Source: Castellaniella sp040276065 (lineage in GTDB: Bacteria; Pseudomonadota; Gammaproteobacteria; Burkholderiales; Burkholderiaceae_B). Taken from it: a DNA stretch of 64,000 nt. The position numbers and the translations under genes were made by a program. The notes under the pieces are model-generated. The model was given only the letters and a program-made list of their open reading frames with translations, made no database searches and was not told the origin of the DNA. Positions 40,110 to 48,941 of the stretch are shown here, piece by piece. The stretch is taken from contig NZ_JBELOI010000002.1 in the NCBI RefSeq assembly GCF_040276065.1, positions 248,001-312,000 on the forward strand, read 5' to 3'. Each line of letters opens with the position of its first letter. Position 1 is the stretch's first letter.

Positions 40110-40954
40110 GCGCCTCATCGATGTTTAGTCTCGAGTATTTTCCGCCGCGCGATATTGCCGCACAAGAGCGGCTCGTGCGCTCGGCCAAGCGCCTGATGGC
40201 CTTGCGGCCCGCCTATGTCAGCGTGACCTTTGGCGCGGGCGGCTCCACCCGCGATGGCACCGTCGATACGGTGCAATTGATGCAGAACCTGGGGGCCGAC
40301 GTGGCGCCGCACCTGTCGTGCATCGGCTCGACGCGCGAGCAATTGCGCACGATCCTCGATGACTATCGGGCGCGTGGCTTGCGCCGGCTGGTGGCGCTGC
40401 GTGGCGACATGCCCTCGGGCATGGGGGGCGATATCGGCGACCTGCACCATGCCAGCGATCTCGTGCGCTTCGTGCGCGCAGAGTATGGCGACGCCTTCCA
40501 TATCGAGGTGGCCGCCTACCCCGAGATGCACCCGCAGTCGCTGGGTGCGCGCGAGGATCTGGATCACTTCGTCGCCAAGGTCTCCGAAGGTGCCGATGGT
40601 GCGATCACCCAGTATTTTTTCAATCCGGACGCATACTTCGATTTTGTCGATCGCGTGCGTGCGAGAGGCATCGACATTCCCATCGTGCCGGGCATCATGC
40701 CGATCACGAACTACACGCAGCTTGCCCGCTTCTCGAATATGTGCGGTGCCGAGCTCCCGCGCTGGCTACGCCTGCGCCTGGCGGATTTCGGCGACGACAA
40801 GGCCTCGATCCGAGCGTTCGGCGTCGAGGTCGTGTCCGCCATGGTGGCGCGCCTGCTCGAGCAGGGCGCGCCGGGTGCGCATTTCTATACCCTGAACAAT
40901 GCCGACGCAGTGCTGGCCATCTGCGCCAATCTGACGCCGGCGGGCCACGCCTGA
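40106..40954 (+). CDS. metF: methylenetetrahydrofolate reductase MetF
   Basis: Reduces 5,10-methylene-THF to 5-methyl-THF for methionine synthesis. 282-aa TIM barrel with FAD: FSLEYFPPRD (Glu of the active site), SVTFGAGGSTRDGT, AVRGD-like ALRGDMPSG, EVAAYPEMHPQS, GADGAITQYFFN and VPGIMPITNYTQLARF. It is translationally coupled to the preceding membrane protein and shares the SAH-responsive transcript, linking SAH clearance to methyl-group supply. Confidence 0.96.
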   Translation: MSASSMFSLEYFPPRDIAAQERLVRSAKRLMALRPAYVSVTFGAGGSTRDGTVDTVQLMQNLGADVAPHLSCIGSTREQLRTILDDYRARGLRRLVALRGDMPSGMGGDIGDLHHASDLVRFVRAEYGDAFHIEVAAYPEMHPQSLGAREDLDHFVAKVSEGADGAITQYFFNPDAYFDFVDRVRARGIDIPIVPGIMPITNYTQLARFSNMCGAELPRWLRLRLADFGDDKASIRAFGVEVVSAMVARLLEQGAPGAHFYTLNNADAVLAICANLTPAGHA

Positions 40955-40971
40955 GCCGCCTGGGTCTCGCA

Positions 40972-40994
40972 GCGCGTCCGCCTGGCGGACGCGC
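40972..40994. terminator. bidirectional hairpin between metF and the cyclo-ligase gene
   Basis: GCGCGTCCGC / GCGGACGCGC, a perfect 10-bp stem with a CTG loop between two convergent genes. No U-tract, but strong and well placed for termination on both strands. Confidence 0.55.
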
Positions 40995-41005
40995 TCGGGC
41001 GGGGA

Positions 41006-41638
41006 TCAGCCCAGGGGGGGCGCCGGAACCGCCCAGCCCTTGTCGGTGAGAATGCCGTCCAGGCGCACGTCATGGGCGGCGGGCTGGTAGTCCTCGCCGC
41101 TGAGGTCTCCGCAGGCCCAGGCGATGCCCAGGGCCGTGAACGGATGTCCGGCCGCCTTGAGGGCGCCCAGGGTGCGGTCGTAGTATCCGCCGCCGTAGCC
41201 CAGGCGGTCGCCCTGCCGGGTAAAGCCCAGGGTGGGGACCAGGACGATGTCGGGATCGGGCACGGCCCCGCCCTGGGGCTCGAGGATGCCGTAGGCGCCG
41301 GGCCGCATCGGGGTGTCGGGCGTCCAGCGGCGGAATTCCAGGGGCTGTTCGGGCGCGATGACGGCCGGCAGCAGGACCGTCAGGTCGCCGTCCTCGCTCC
41401 ATTGGCGCAGCAAGGCTTGCAGCCCGGGCTCGTTTGCCATCGACCAGAACGCCGCGATGCGGCGGGGTTCGGGGCGGCCGGCCTCGCGCAGGCGGGTGCG
41501 TGTCGTCGCCAGCCAGGTGTACAGGCGTCCGCGGATGAGCAGGGCGCCCCGGTCTCGATCCCCGGGCGCCTGTTGCGCGCGGCGCTGCTTGAGTCGCGTC
41601 CGCAGGGGGACTGCGTTATTCTGTGCGTTGTCGTTCAT
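41006..41638 (-). CDS. 5-formyltetrahydrofolate cyclo-ligase
   Basis: Converts 5-formyl-THF to 5,10-methenyl-THF with ATP. 210 aa. The ATP/folate site is visible as LVPTLGFTRQGDRLGYGGGYYDRTL, preceded by PAVIAPEQPLEFRRW and followed by GIAWACGD. It converges on metF, another one-carbon gene, and is divergent from the lytic transglycosylase with only 30 bases between starts. Confidence 0.93.
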   Translation of the reverse strand: MNDNAQNNAVPLRTRLKQRRAQQAPGDRDRGALLIRGRLYTWLATTRTRLREAGRPEPRRIAAFWSMANEPGLQALLRQWSEDGDLTVLLPAVIAPEQPLEFRRWTPDTPMRPGAYGILEPQGGAVPDPDIVLVPTLGFTRQGDRLGYGGGYYDRTLGALKAAGHPFTALGIAWACGDLSGEDYQPAAHDVRLDGILTDKGWAVPAPPLG

Positions 41639-41668
41639 GGTGTGGTGGGCAGCGGAGTTGCAGGCGAT

Positions 41669-43786
41669 ATGTTGTCAAGCCTTCTAAAGTATCAGAAAAA
41701 CGGGGAATGTACCGTTCGTGGGGCGGGTCGCGGGCGCGGCGCGGCTGTGGGGGTGGCGATTGCGCTGGGCCTGGCGGGCTGTGCCGGGGCCAAGGCGCCC
41801 GCCGCGCCCGAGGCTGCGCCCATTCAGGCGTCGGCCCCGCAGGCCAGTCGGGCCGTGCCGTCCACCCCCGCGCCGGTGCGCAAGGCGGCGCCCTATGTGC
41901 CGCCCGTCGTCCCCGAAGCCGCGCGCCAGGCGGTGGTGGACGCCTACGAGGCCATGCAAAAAAAACGCTGGACCGAGGTCGATCGCCTGGCCGCGGCGGC
42001 GGCGGCCGATCCGGTGCTGGGCATCTATCCGCGCTACTGGTCCTTGCGCCAGCGGCTCTCGGATCGCACCTTGCCGGTGCCCGAGGCCGAGGTCCAACAG
42101 TTCCTCGCCGACAATACCGATGCCTATCTGGCCGATCGGATCAAGGGCGACTGGATTCTGGCGGCCGTGCGTGCGGGCGATTATGGCCGGGCCCAGCGCA
42201 TCGGTCCGGTGGTGGATAACAGCTCGCGCGTCGCCTGCGCGCAATTGCTGGCCGCCCACATGAGCGGGCGCAAGGCGCGTGCCGCAGAGGTCCTGGAGGT
42301 CTACCAGCCCAATTCCGATTGTTGGGATATGCTCGATCAGGTGGCCGAGGATCATGTCCTCAGCCGCAATCAGCTCGCCGGCCTGCTGCGCGATACGCTC
42401 GAGACCGGCAAGGATGCTCATGCGCGTCGGGTGGCGGCGATCGTCTTCGATACGCCGGCCATGGTCCAGTATGCCGCTCTGATGAAGAATCCCCGCAAGT
42501 GGCTCGAGCAGCAGACCCGGCCGCGCAATCGGATTCACGCCGAGCTGACGGCCATCGCCCTTTCGCGGCTCGCACGCGAGGATGATCGGATGGCGGCCGC
42601 GCGCGACGTCGAGGGCCGCTGGGCAGGCTTGTTGCCCAAGGCCGATCTGGAGTGGGTTTGGGGACAGTTCGGGCTGGTGGCCGCCCTCAATGTCGACCCG
42701 GATGCGGCGCGCTGGTACCGGAAGTCCGGTTTCGTCCCGATGACGGACTACAACCATGCCTGGGAGGTCCGGGCCGAGCTGCGCGAGGCGAAGATCGACT
42801 GGGGGCGGGTTGCCACGGCGATCCGCAAGATGTCCGCGCGCCAGGCCGACGAGCCCGTCTGGCGCTATTGGTACGGGCGGGCGCTGGCGGCTCAGGGCAA
42901 CCAAAAGGCCGCGCGGCAGTATTACGAGTCCATCGCCACGGATCTCAGCTTCTACGGCCAGTTGGCCAACGAGGAACTGGGCCGTGCGCCCTATATGCCC
43001 ACTCAGCCGGCTCCGGTGGAGGCTGCCCTGGTTCAGGACGCGCGGGCGGACCAGGGCCTCGAGCGGGCGATCGCGCTGTTCGACCTGGGGTGGCGCCGCG
43101 AGGCGGTGCCGGAATGGAACTTCGCCTTGCGTGGCATGGACGACCGTCAGTTGCGCGCGGCCGCCGAGCTCGCCCGTCAGGAACACATCTACGACCGCGT
43201 GGTGAACACCTCGTTGCGCACACGCGACGAGGTCGATTTCAGTCAACGCTTCATTGCTCCGTTCGAGGGCCAGGTGGCGGCCAAGGCGCGTCTGATCGAT
43301 CTGGATCCAGCCTGGGTCTATGGCCTGATCCGCCAGGAATCACGCTTCATCACCGACGCGCGCTCGCGGGTTGGCGCCTCGGGGTTGATGCAGCTCATGC
43401 CGGCGACCGCGCGCTGGGTCGCCCGCAAGATCGGCATGAAGGATTTCAAGCTCAGCGAGGTCAACGATTTCGACACCAATACCGTTCTCGGGACCCAGTA
43501 TCTGAACATGGTGCTGCGCGACCTCGATGGCTCTGAATTACTGGCCACGGCAGGCTACAACGCCGGTCCAGGGCGGCCTAAACGTTGGCGCGCGCGCCTG
43601 CAGGCGCCGGTCGAGGGGGCGATTTTCGCGGAAACCATCCCCTTTACCGAAACCCGCCTGTATGTCAAGAACGTCATGTCCAACGCGGTCTACTACGGCA
43701 CCTTGTTCTCGGGGCAGCCCCAGTCGCTCAAGCAGCGCCTGGGCACAGTCGCCCCCGTGCCTGGCACCCGCAGCGCTTTGCCATGA
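41669..43786 (+). CDS. lytic murein transglycosylase (Slt70-type) lipoprotein
   Basis: Cleaves peptidoglycan to 1,6-anhydro-muropeptides. About 705 aa. A lipobox LAGC follows a hydrophobic stretch (AVGVAIALGLAGC), so it is probably membrane-anchored. A long superhelical U/L domain follows (about 80-500), then the catalytic SLT domain: AWVYGLIRQESRF (catalytic Glu), GASGLMQLMPATA, LLATAGYNAGPGRPKRW. ATG 41669 gives a rather long n-region before the lipobox, so a start slightly downstream is possible; the frame is also open far upstream over the antisense cyclo-ligase, which is not coding. Confidence 0.9.
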   Translation: MLSSLLKYQKNGECTVRGAGRGRGAAVGVAIALGLAGCAGAKAPAAPEAAPIQASAPQASRAVPSTPAPVRKAAPYVPPVVPEAARQAVVDAYEAMQKKRWTEVDRLAAAAAADPVLGIYPRYWSLRQRLSDRTLPVPEAEVQQFLADNTDAYLADRIKGDWILAAVRAGDYGRAQRIGPVVDNSSRVACAQLLAAHMSGRKARAAEVLEVYQPNSDCWDMLDQVAEDHVLSRNQLAGLLRDTLETGKDAHARRVAAIVFDTPAMVQYAALMKNPRKWLEQQTRPRNRIHAELTAIALSRLAREDDRMAAARDVEGRWAGLLPKADLEWVWGQFGLVAALNVDPDAARWYRKSGFVPMTDYNHAWEVRAELREAKIDWGRVATAIRKMSARQADEPVWRYWYGRALAAQGNQKAARQYYESIATDLSFYGQLANEELGRAPYMPTQPAPVEAALVQDARADQGLERAIALFDLGWRREAVPEWNFALRGMDDRQLRAAAELARQEHIYDRVVNTSLRTRDEVDFSQRFIAPFEGQVAAKARLIDLDPAWVYGLIRQESRFITDARSRVGASGLMQLMPATARWVARKIGMKDFKLSEVNDFDTNTVLGTQYLNMVLRDLDGSELLATAGYNAGPGRPKRWRARLQAPVEGAIFAETIPFTETRLYVKNVMSNAVYYGTLFSGQPQSLKQRLGTVAPVPGTRSALP

Positions 43787-44943
43787 GCGCGCCGGGCCGT
43801 CCCAAGCGCGAATCCCCCCCGGGGGGCGGCGCGCAGCGCCAGGATGCCGTCGTCGAGGGGCTCGAGGTCTATGTCGTGGGTGGCGCGGTGCGCGACGCCC
43901 TGCTGGGCCTGCCGGCTGGAGACCGCGACTGGGTGGTGGTCGGCGCCACTCCCGAGCTCATGGCGGCGCGCGGCTTCACCCCCGTTGGTGGTGATTTTCC
44001 AGTGTTTCTGCATCCGCGGACCCATGAGGAATACGCGCTCGCGCGTACCGAACGCAAGTCCGGGCGCGGCTACAAGGGTTTCGTGTTCCATGCGGGACGC
44101 GAGGTCACGCTGAATGAGGACCTGCGTCGCCGCGACCTGACGGTCAATGCGATTGCACGCGCGCCCGACGGTGCGTTGATCGATCCTCTGGGCGGCGTGG
44201 CCGATCTGCGGGCGCGGGTGTTGCGCCACACGGGCCCCGCGTTCGTCGAGGATCCGGTGCGACTGCTGCGGCTGGCGCGCTTTGCGGCGCGCTTCCATGA
44301 TTTCTCGATCGCCCCCGAGACCTTGGCCCTGTGCCGTGCGTTGGTGGACAGCGGCGAGGTCGATGCGCTGGTGCCCGAGCGCGTTTGGCAGGAGTTCGCC
44401 AAGGGTCTGGTCTGTGCGCATCCCGATCGCATGATCGACGTGCTGGCTGAATGCGGCGCGCTGCCGCGCATCGCGCCGGGCCTGGGATGGGATGCGGATG
44501 TGCGCGCGGGCCTGCGCCAAGCCGCAGGCCGCGGATTGGACCTGCCCCAGCGTTACGCCTTGCTGTGCCGGTCCTCGGCGGCCAGCTTGCAGCAGGTGCT
44601 GCGCGCGCCCGCCGCCTGCCGCGACCTGGCACGCCTGCTGCCCATTGTCCTGGAGCGCCTGGAGGATGTGTCCTCCGGTGCCGGTGCCTGGCTGGCGCTG
44701 CTGGAGTCCTGCGATGCGTGGCGCCGGCCGGCTCGTTGTCGGGCGCTGCTCGACGCGGCATCCTGCGTGCGCGGGGATGTCGATCCGGACGCCTGGGCGC
44801 GGCGCATCGAGGCCGCGCGTGCCATCGATGCGGGCGCGATCGCGCGCGCGGCCGGCGGCGACGCGGCCCGCATTCGCGAGGGCCTGCACAGCGCGCGGAT
44901 ACGGGCGCTCGAGGCGCTCGAGGCCGGGTCGCCGCAATCATGA
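43783..44943 (+). CDS. cca: CCA-adding tRNA nucleotidyltransferase
   Basis: Adds or repairs the 3' CCA of tRNAs. 386 aa, class II nucleotidyltransferase: EVYVVGGAVRDALLGLPAGDRDWVVVG (GG motif and catalytic DxD), RRDLTVNAIARAPDG, and EDPVRLLRLARFAARF. The C-terminus lacks a clear HD phosphohydrolase motif, so it appears to be the shorter form. The N-terminal 25 residues are low-complexity. The ATG overlaps the transglycosylase stop. Confidence 0.92.
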   Translation: MSAPGRPKRESPPGGGAQRQDAVVEGLEVYVVGGAVRDALLGLPAGDRDWVVVGATPELMAARGFTPVGGDFPVFLHPRTHEEYALARTERKSGRGYKGFVFHAGREVTLNEDLRRRDLTVNAIARAPDGALIDPLGGVADLRARVLRHTGPAFVEDPVRLLRLARFAARFHDFSIAPETLALCRALVDSGEVDALVPERVWQEFAKGLVCAHPDRMIDVLAECGALPRIAPGLGWDADVRAGLRQAAGRGLDLPQRYALLCRSSAASLQQVLRAPAACRDLARLLPIVLERLEDVSSGAGAWLALLESCDAWRRPARCRALLDAASCVRGDVDPDAWARRIEAARAIDAGAIARAAGGDAARIREGLHSARIRALEALEAGSPQS

Positions 44944-45002
44944 GGCGCATGCCTGCCGGCAGGGCGTTGAATCGCGTGGCGCGAGGGTAAGGCGCTCCCC
45001 AC

Positions 45003-45806
45003 ATGCCATCGATGGATTCGACGAAACCCGTGCTGGTCTTCGATTCGGGGATCGGCGGCCTCACCGTGCTGCGCGAAGCCCGCGTGTTGATGCCCGAGCG
45101 GCGCTTTCTCTACATCGCCGATGATTCCGGCTTTCCCTATGGCGGCTGGGAGGAGGGCGCGTTGAAGGCACGCCTCATCCGCCTATTCGGCGAACTGCTG
45201 CGCGATCACGATCCGGCGCTGTGCGTGATTGCCTGCAATACGGCGTTCACGCTGGCCGGCGCCGACCTGCGCGCCGCGTATCCCCGGATGAGGTTCGTCG
45301 GCACCGTGCCGGCGATCAAGCCGGCCGCCGAGCGCACGCGCTCCGGCTTGATTTCCGTGCTGGCGACGCCGGGCACGGTGCGCCGCGCCTACACGCGGGG
45401 CCTCATTCAGTCCTTTGCCTCACGCTGCGAGGTCCAACTCGTGGGTTCGGCGAATCTGGCGCGCATGGCGGAGTGCTATGTGCGCGGCGGCACGCTCGAC
45501 GAGGCCGCGGTGCGTGCTGAAATGGCGCCTTGCTTCGTCGAAAAAAACGGCCGTCGCACCGATATCGTCGTGCTCGCCTGCACGCATTACCCCTTCCTGG
45601 CGAATGTATTCCGGCGGCTGGCGCCCTGGCCGGTGGACTGGCTGGATCCGGCCGAGGCCATCGCCCGCCGCGCGCGCAGCCTCCTGCCACGCGTGGCGCG
45701 ACAGTCCATGACCCGCGAGGCCAGTGTCGCTGTGTTCACCGGCGGGAGTCCGGACGCCGTGACCCGCCGCCTGATGGAGGGACTCGGGTTGCGGGTGGCC
45801 CGTTAG
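45003..45806 (+). CDS. murI: glutamate racemase MurI
   Basis: Supplies D-glutamate for peptidoglycan. 267 aa. The two catalytic cysteines lie in VIACNTAF (Cys78) and VLACTHYPFL (Cys193), with FDSGIGGLTVLRE at the N-terminus and SGFPYGGW. ATG 45003 or ATG 45012 could be used. It follows cca by 60 bases. The last housekeeping gene before the catabolic island. Confidence 0.93.
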   Translation: MPSMDSTKPVLVFDSGIGGLTVLREARVLMPERRFLYIADDSGFPYGGWEEGALKARLIRLFGELLRDHDPALCVIACNTAFTLAGADLRAAYPRMRFVGTVPAIKPAAERTRSGLISVLATPGTVRRAYTRGLIQSFASRCEVQLVGSANLARMAECYVRGGTLDEAAVRAEMAPCFVEKNGRRTDIVVLACTHYPFLANVFRRLAPWPVDWLDPAEAIARRARSLLPRVARQSMTREASVAVFTGGSPDAVTRRLMEGLGLRVAR

Positions 45807-45864
45807 CGCCGAGGGGTCGGCGCGGCGGATGTGAAAGTCTGGTCAGAATCGCCCCGGCCGCTGC

Positions 45865-46791
45865 TCAACAGTCCGCAGGCTCCGGTTCTGCCGGTGCGTC
45901 CAGCCACACGCGAGCGGTGACGGCCCGCCAAAGATGCAGGATGGGATCGTTTTCGTTGTTTTCCATCCAGGCCCCTCGAACCAGTGAATGGATCGGGCTG
46001 TCGCCGACATCGACGAAGTGCAGACCCTGCAATCTTGTCTTGGTGAGCCCGAAAGGGATCAAGGTGACGCCCAGGCCTTTGGCCACACAGAGCATGACGG
46101 TGAGCCAGTGTCGTGCCTCGTGTCGGATATTGGGATGAAATCCAGCCTCCACGCACAACGAGATCACCTGGTCGTAATAGGTTGGGGAAAACTCGCGGGC
46201 GAACAGGATGAACGGCTCGGCGTGGAAATCCGCAAGCACCGCCTTCCCGGCGTCGGCCTGTGGATGGTTCTCGGGCAGGCAGAGAACGAACTTCTCACGC
46301 AGCAATGGCTGTGAACGCATCATGTCCGGCAAGGCCCCGGTGTGGACGAAGCCGTATTGGATCTGTTTGCGCTGCAACGCGATGATTTGCTCGGCGGTGG
46401 ACAGCTCCACCAGCTGTAAATCGACCTGCGGGTACTCGGCCTCGAAGAGCTGTACGGCGCCGGTGAGGCCGCGCGGCAGCATCGACGCCATGAAACCCAC
46501 TTTCAGCATGCCCTGCATGCCGTTGTTGACCCGAGTGGCGATCTCGGCGGCATGCGTGGTCTGGGCCAGTACTTTTTCGGCTTCGTGGTAGAACGCTTCG
46601 CCTGCGGCGGTGATGCTGACGGGTGACGACCGTTCGACCAGAGGGAAGCCCAGCGCTTGTTCCAGTTGTTGGATCGAGACGCTGAAAGGGGGTTGTGAAA
46701 TGTTGCAGCGTTTCGCCGCGCGTCCGAAATGAAGCTCTTCGGCCAGCGCAACGAAATGCCGTAGATGTCGAAGTTCTATCGCGTGATGCAT
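45865..46791 (-). CDS. LysR-family transcriptional regulator
   Basis: 308 aa: N-terminal helix-turn-helix (IELRHLRHFVALAEELHFGRAAKRCNISQPPFSVSIQQLEQALGF) and a LysR substrate-binding domain (LKVGFMASMLPRGLTGAVQLFEAEYPQVDLQLVEL...). It is divergent from the acyl-CoA dehydrogenase gene that opens the catabolic island and is its likely activator. Its ligand is probably the imported acid or a CoA ester of it (inference). Confidence 0.9.
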   Translation of the reverse strand: MHHAIELRHLRHFVALAEELHFGRAAKRCNISQPPFSVSIQQLEQALGFPLVERSSPVSITAAGEAFYHEAEKVLAQTTHAAEIATRVNNGMQGMLKVGFMASMLPRGLTGAVQLFEAEYPQVDLQLVELSTAEQIIALQRKQIQYGFVHTGALPDMMRSQPLLREKFVLCLPENHPQADAGKAVLADFHAEPFILFAREFSPTYYDQVISLCVEAGFHPNIRHEARHWLTVMLCVAKGLGVTLIPFGLTKTRLQGLHFVDVGDSPIHSLVRGAWMENNENDPILHLWRAVTARVWLDAPAEPEPADC

Positions 46792-46800
46792 GGGCGGATA

Positions 46801-46850
46801 AAAGAGCGAGTCAGGCGCCAGACTGTGTTCTGCTTTTCAGATCGCTCTTT
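46801..46850. promoter_or_regulatory. inverted repeat in the LysR-divergent promoter
   Basis: Perfect 9-base arms AAAGAGCGA (46801-46809) and TCGCTCTTT (46842-46850), 32 bases apart, in the 166-base gap between the LysR gene and the acyl-CoA dehydrogenase gene. The wide spacing fits a dimer-of-dimers LysR site or a looped operator. Confidence 0.5.
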
Positions 46851-46957
46851 CCAAGAACGGTATTGGACCTTGAAATCTAACACGCCTAGTATTGCTCAAC
46901 AAGTTGATGCATGAGCTCATCGGCGACGGATTCAATAACCGCTTTGAGGATATCCCA

Positions 46958-48115
46958 ATGGATTTTCAGCTCGATTTTGAACAGCGTATGGTGCAGGAAT
47001 CGGCGGCCAGAATGGTAGAGCGAGACATCGCTCCCGTTCTGGCGGCCCATGACCCGGACACGCCGCTGCCGAAATCCGCCCTGCAACAGATTTTTGCGAC
47101 ATGCGCATCGGTGGGCCTGACCGCGGCGCGCATACCGGAGGATGCCGGGGGCGCCGGCATGTCGGCGCTGACGATGGGACTCATGTACGAGCAGTTGCCG
47201 CCCGTCATTGGGCTTTCCGTCATTGCGCATGAGGGGACCGGGGCGCGTTTGTATTATTCCAGCTCGGCCGAGCAGCGCGAGCGGGTGCTGCCCGACATTA
47301 TTTCCGGTCAAAAGATCGCCTGCACCGGCGTCAGCGAACCAGGGGTCGGCTCCGACCCTCGCAGCATCAAGACGCGCGCGGTGGCGGACGGTGGAGACTA
47401 TGTCATAGACGGCCGAAAAATATGGATCACCAATGCCAGCGTCTGCGATCTGATCAATGTCACGTGCACGGCGGGTCAGGATGACAAAGGCTTGAGCCGG
47501 CTGATGCGCGTGGTGGTTGACCGGCAAGAATCCCCGTTCACGACACGAGAGATCGAGGCGGTCGGCTTGAGGCAGGGACACCTCAGTGAGGTGTTGTTCG
47601 AAAACTGCAGGGTGCCGAAGGACAACGTCATGGGAGAGGCGGGCGATGCGGCCAAGGCCCTGACGCTGACATGGCTGGCCAACAGGCCGATTTTTGGATT
47701 GTTTTGCGTTCACCTTGCCCAAAAGGCATTGGATGCCGCCTTGCTGTATGCCAAGGACCGCAGCCAATTCGGCCGCGCCATCGGTGGTTTTCAATTGATT
47801 CAGGAGATGCTCGCGGATATTTCCACGGCCGTGGTCACGAGCAGGCTCCTGTGTTATTACGCGCTGGACTGTATCGACAAAGGTGATCGGGCCAATCATA
47901 TCTCCGCCATGGCTAAGCGTTACGCGGTATCGACCTGTCAGCGAGCCGTGTCCTTGTCGATGGAGGTGCACGGTGCCATCGGCCTGACCCGTGAAATGGG
48001 TCTTGAGACCTTATATCGCGATGCGCGCATGTTCACCGTGCCGGATGGTACGCGGCAGATTCTTTCATTGATTGAGGGCCGGGAGCTGACCGACGTCGCT
48101 GCCTTCCGTCCGTAG
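46958..48115 (+). CDS. acyl-CoA dehydrogenase
   Basis: 385-aa FAD enzyme of the ACAD family: N-terminal helical domain, VSEPGVGSDPRSIKTRAV (FAD/substrate loop), WITNASVCDLINVTC, and the C-terminal EVHGAIGLTREMGLETLYRDARMFTVPDGTRQIL. The usual base Glu of the IYEGT block appears as Asp363 (VPDGT). It introduces a 2,3-double bond in an acyl-CoA; with BadI-like and hydratase neighbours, an alicyclic acyl-CoA is a reasonable substrate. ATG 46958 is preceded by GAGGA; an in-frame ATG at 46892 is less likely. Confidence 0.87.
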   Translation: MDFQLDFEQRMVQESAARMVERDIAPVLAAHDPDTPLPKSALQQIFATCASVGLTAARIPEDAGGAGMSALTMGLMYEQLPPVIGLSVIAHEGTGARLYYSSSAEQRERVLPDIISGQKIACTGVSEPGVGSDPRSIKTRAVADGGDYVIDGRKIWITNASVCDLINVTCTAGQDDKGLSRLMRVVVDRQESPFTTREIEAVGLRQGHLSEVLFENCRVPKDNVMGEAGDAAKALTLTWLANRPIFGLFCVHLAQKALDAALLYAKDRSQFGRAIGGFQLIQEMLADISTAVVTSRLLCYYALDCIDKGDRANHISAMAKRYAVSTCQRAVSLSMEVHGAIGLTREMGLETLYRDARMFTVPDGTRQILSLIEGRELTDVAAFRP

Positions 48116-48158
48116 CGCGCGGTGTTGTCAGACAAAATAAATAAGGATCGGGCTTGCC

Positions 48159-48941
48159 ATGGAAACGCAATATCGGGATGTGCTGTACGAAGAGAGGGGC
48201 GGCGTCGCCATTGTGACGATGAACCGGCCTGATGTGCTGAACGCGATAAGAGTCGGTATGTACGAAGAGATCACCGACGCTATCCAGCGCGCGAGTTGGA
48301 ACCGGGATATCGGCGTGATTGTGTTGACTGGGGCCGGTGAACGCGCATTTTGCGTTGGTGGGGATACCTCGGACAAAAAATCGGAACGCAAAGGGCGTGG
48401 GATCATGGGTGTGCCCATCGAACAGTTGCATGCCGCGCTGCGCGATGCGCCCAAGCCGGTGATTGCCAAGGTGCGAGGATATGCGATCGGCGGCGGCAAT
48501 GTATTGGCCACGATCTGCGATCTGACGATTGCGGCGGAAAGCGCAAAGTTCGGCCAGGTCGGGCCTCGTGTCGGTTCGGTGGATACAGGCTGGGGAACGG
48601 CTTATCTATCCCGCGTCATCGGCGAGAAAAAGGCCCGGGAGGTCTGGTTCTTGTGCCGCCGGTACTCGGCCCATGAGGCGGCGGCCTTGGGCTTGGTCAA
48701 CAAGGTGGTGCCCGATGCCGAGTTGGATGCGGAGGTTGACCGCTGGTGTCAGGAAATACTCTCTTTGAGCCCAACCGCCCTTGCGATCGCCAAGGCATCG
48801 TTCAATGCCGACAGCGAAAGCATACGCGGCATCGGCGCGATGGGAATGAATGCGGTGGCGCTCTATTACGGGACGGACGAAGCCAAGGAAGCGGGCCGGG
48901 CATTCCGTGAGAAGCGCAAGCCCAACTTCCGTGGCCAATGA
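48159..48941 (+). CDS. badI: BadI-like 2-ketocyclohexanecarboxyl-CoA hydrolase
   Basis: 260-aa crotonase-fold protein, the same length as Rhodopseudomonas BadI, which opens the ring of 2-ketocyclohexane-1-carboxyl-CoA to pimelyl-CoA. Shared blocks recognised from memory: AFC.GGD, the run PKPVIAKVRGYAIGGGNVLA, TICDLTI, FGQVGPRVGSVD.G.GTAYL, VIGEKKAREVWFLCRRYS and REKRKPNF. MenB is a related alternative, but no other menaquinone gene is near. It lies in a cluster with acyl-CoA dehydrogenase, CoA-transferases and hydratase. Confidence 0.8.
   Translation: METQYRDVLYEERGGVAIVTMNRPDVLNAIRVGMYEEITDAIQRASWNRDIGVIVLTGAGERAFCVGGDTSDKKSERKGRGIMGVPIEQLHAALRDAPKPVIAKVRGYAIGGGNVLATICDLTIAAESAKFGQVGPRVGSVDTGWGTAYLSRVIGEKKAREVWFLCRRYSAHEAAALGLVNKVVPDAELDAEVDRWCQEILSLSPTALAIAKASFNADSESIRGIGAMGMNAVALYYGTDEAKEAGRAFREKRKPNFRGQ

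Noticed and set aside
41072..41668. Upstream in-frame extension of the lytic transglycosylase
   Set aside because: Antisense to the 5-formyl-THF cyclo-ligase; the lipobox shortly after ATG 41669 defines a sensible N-terminus.
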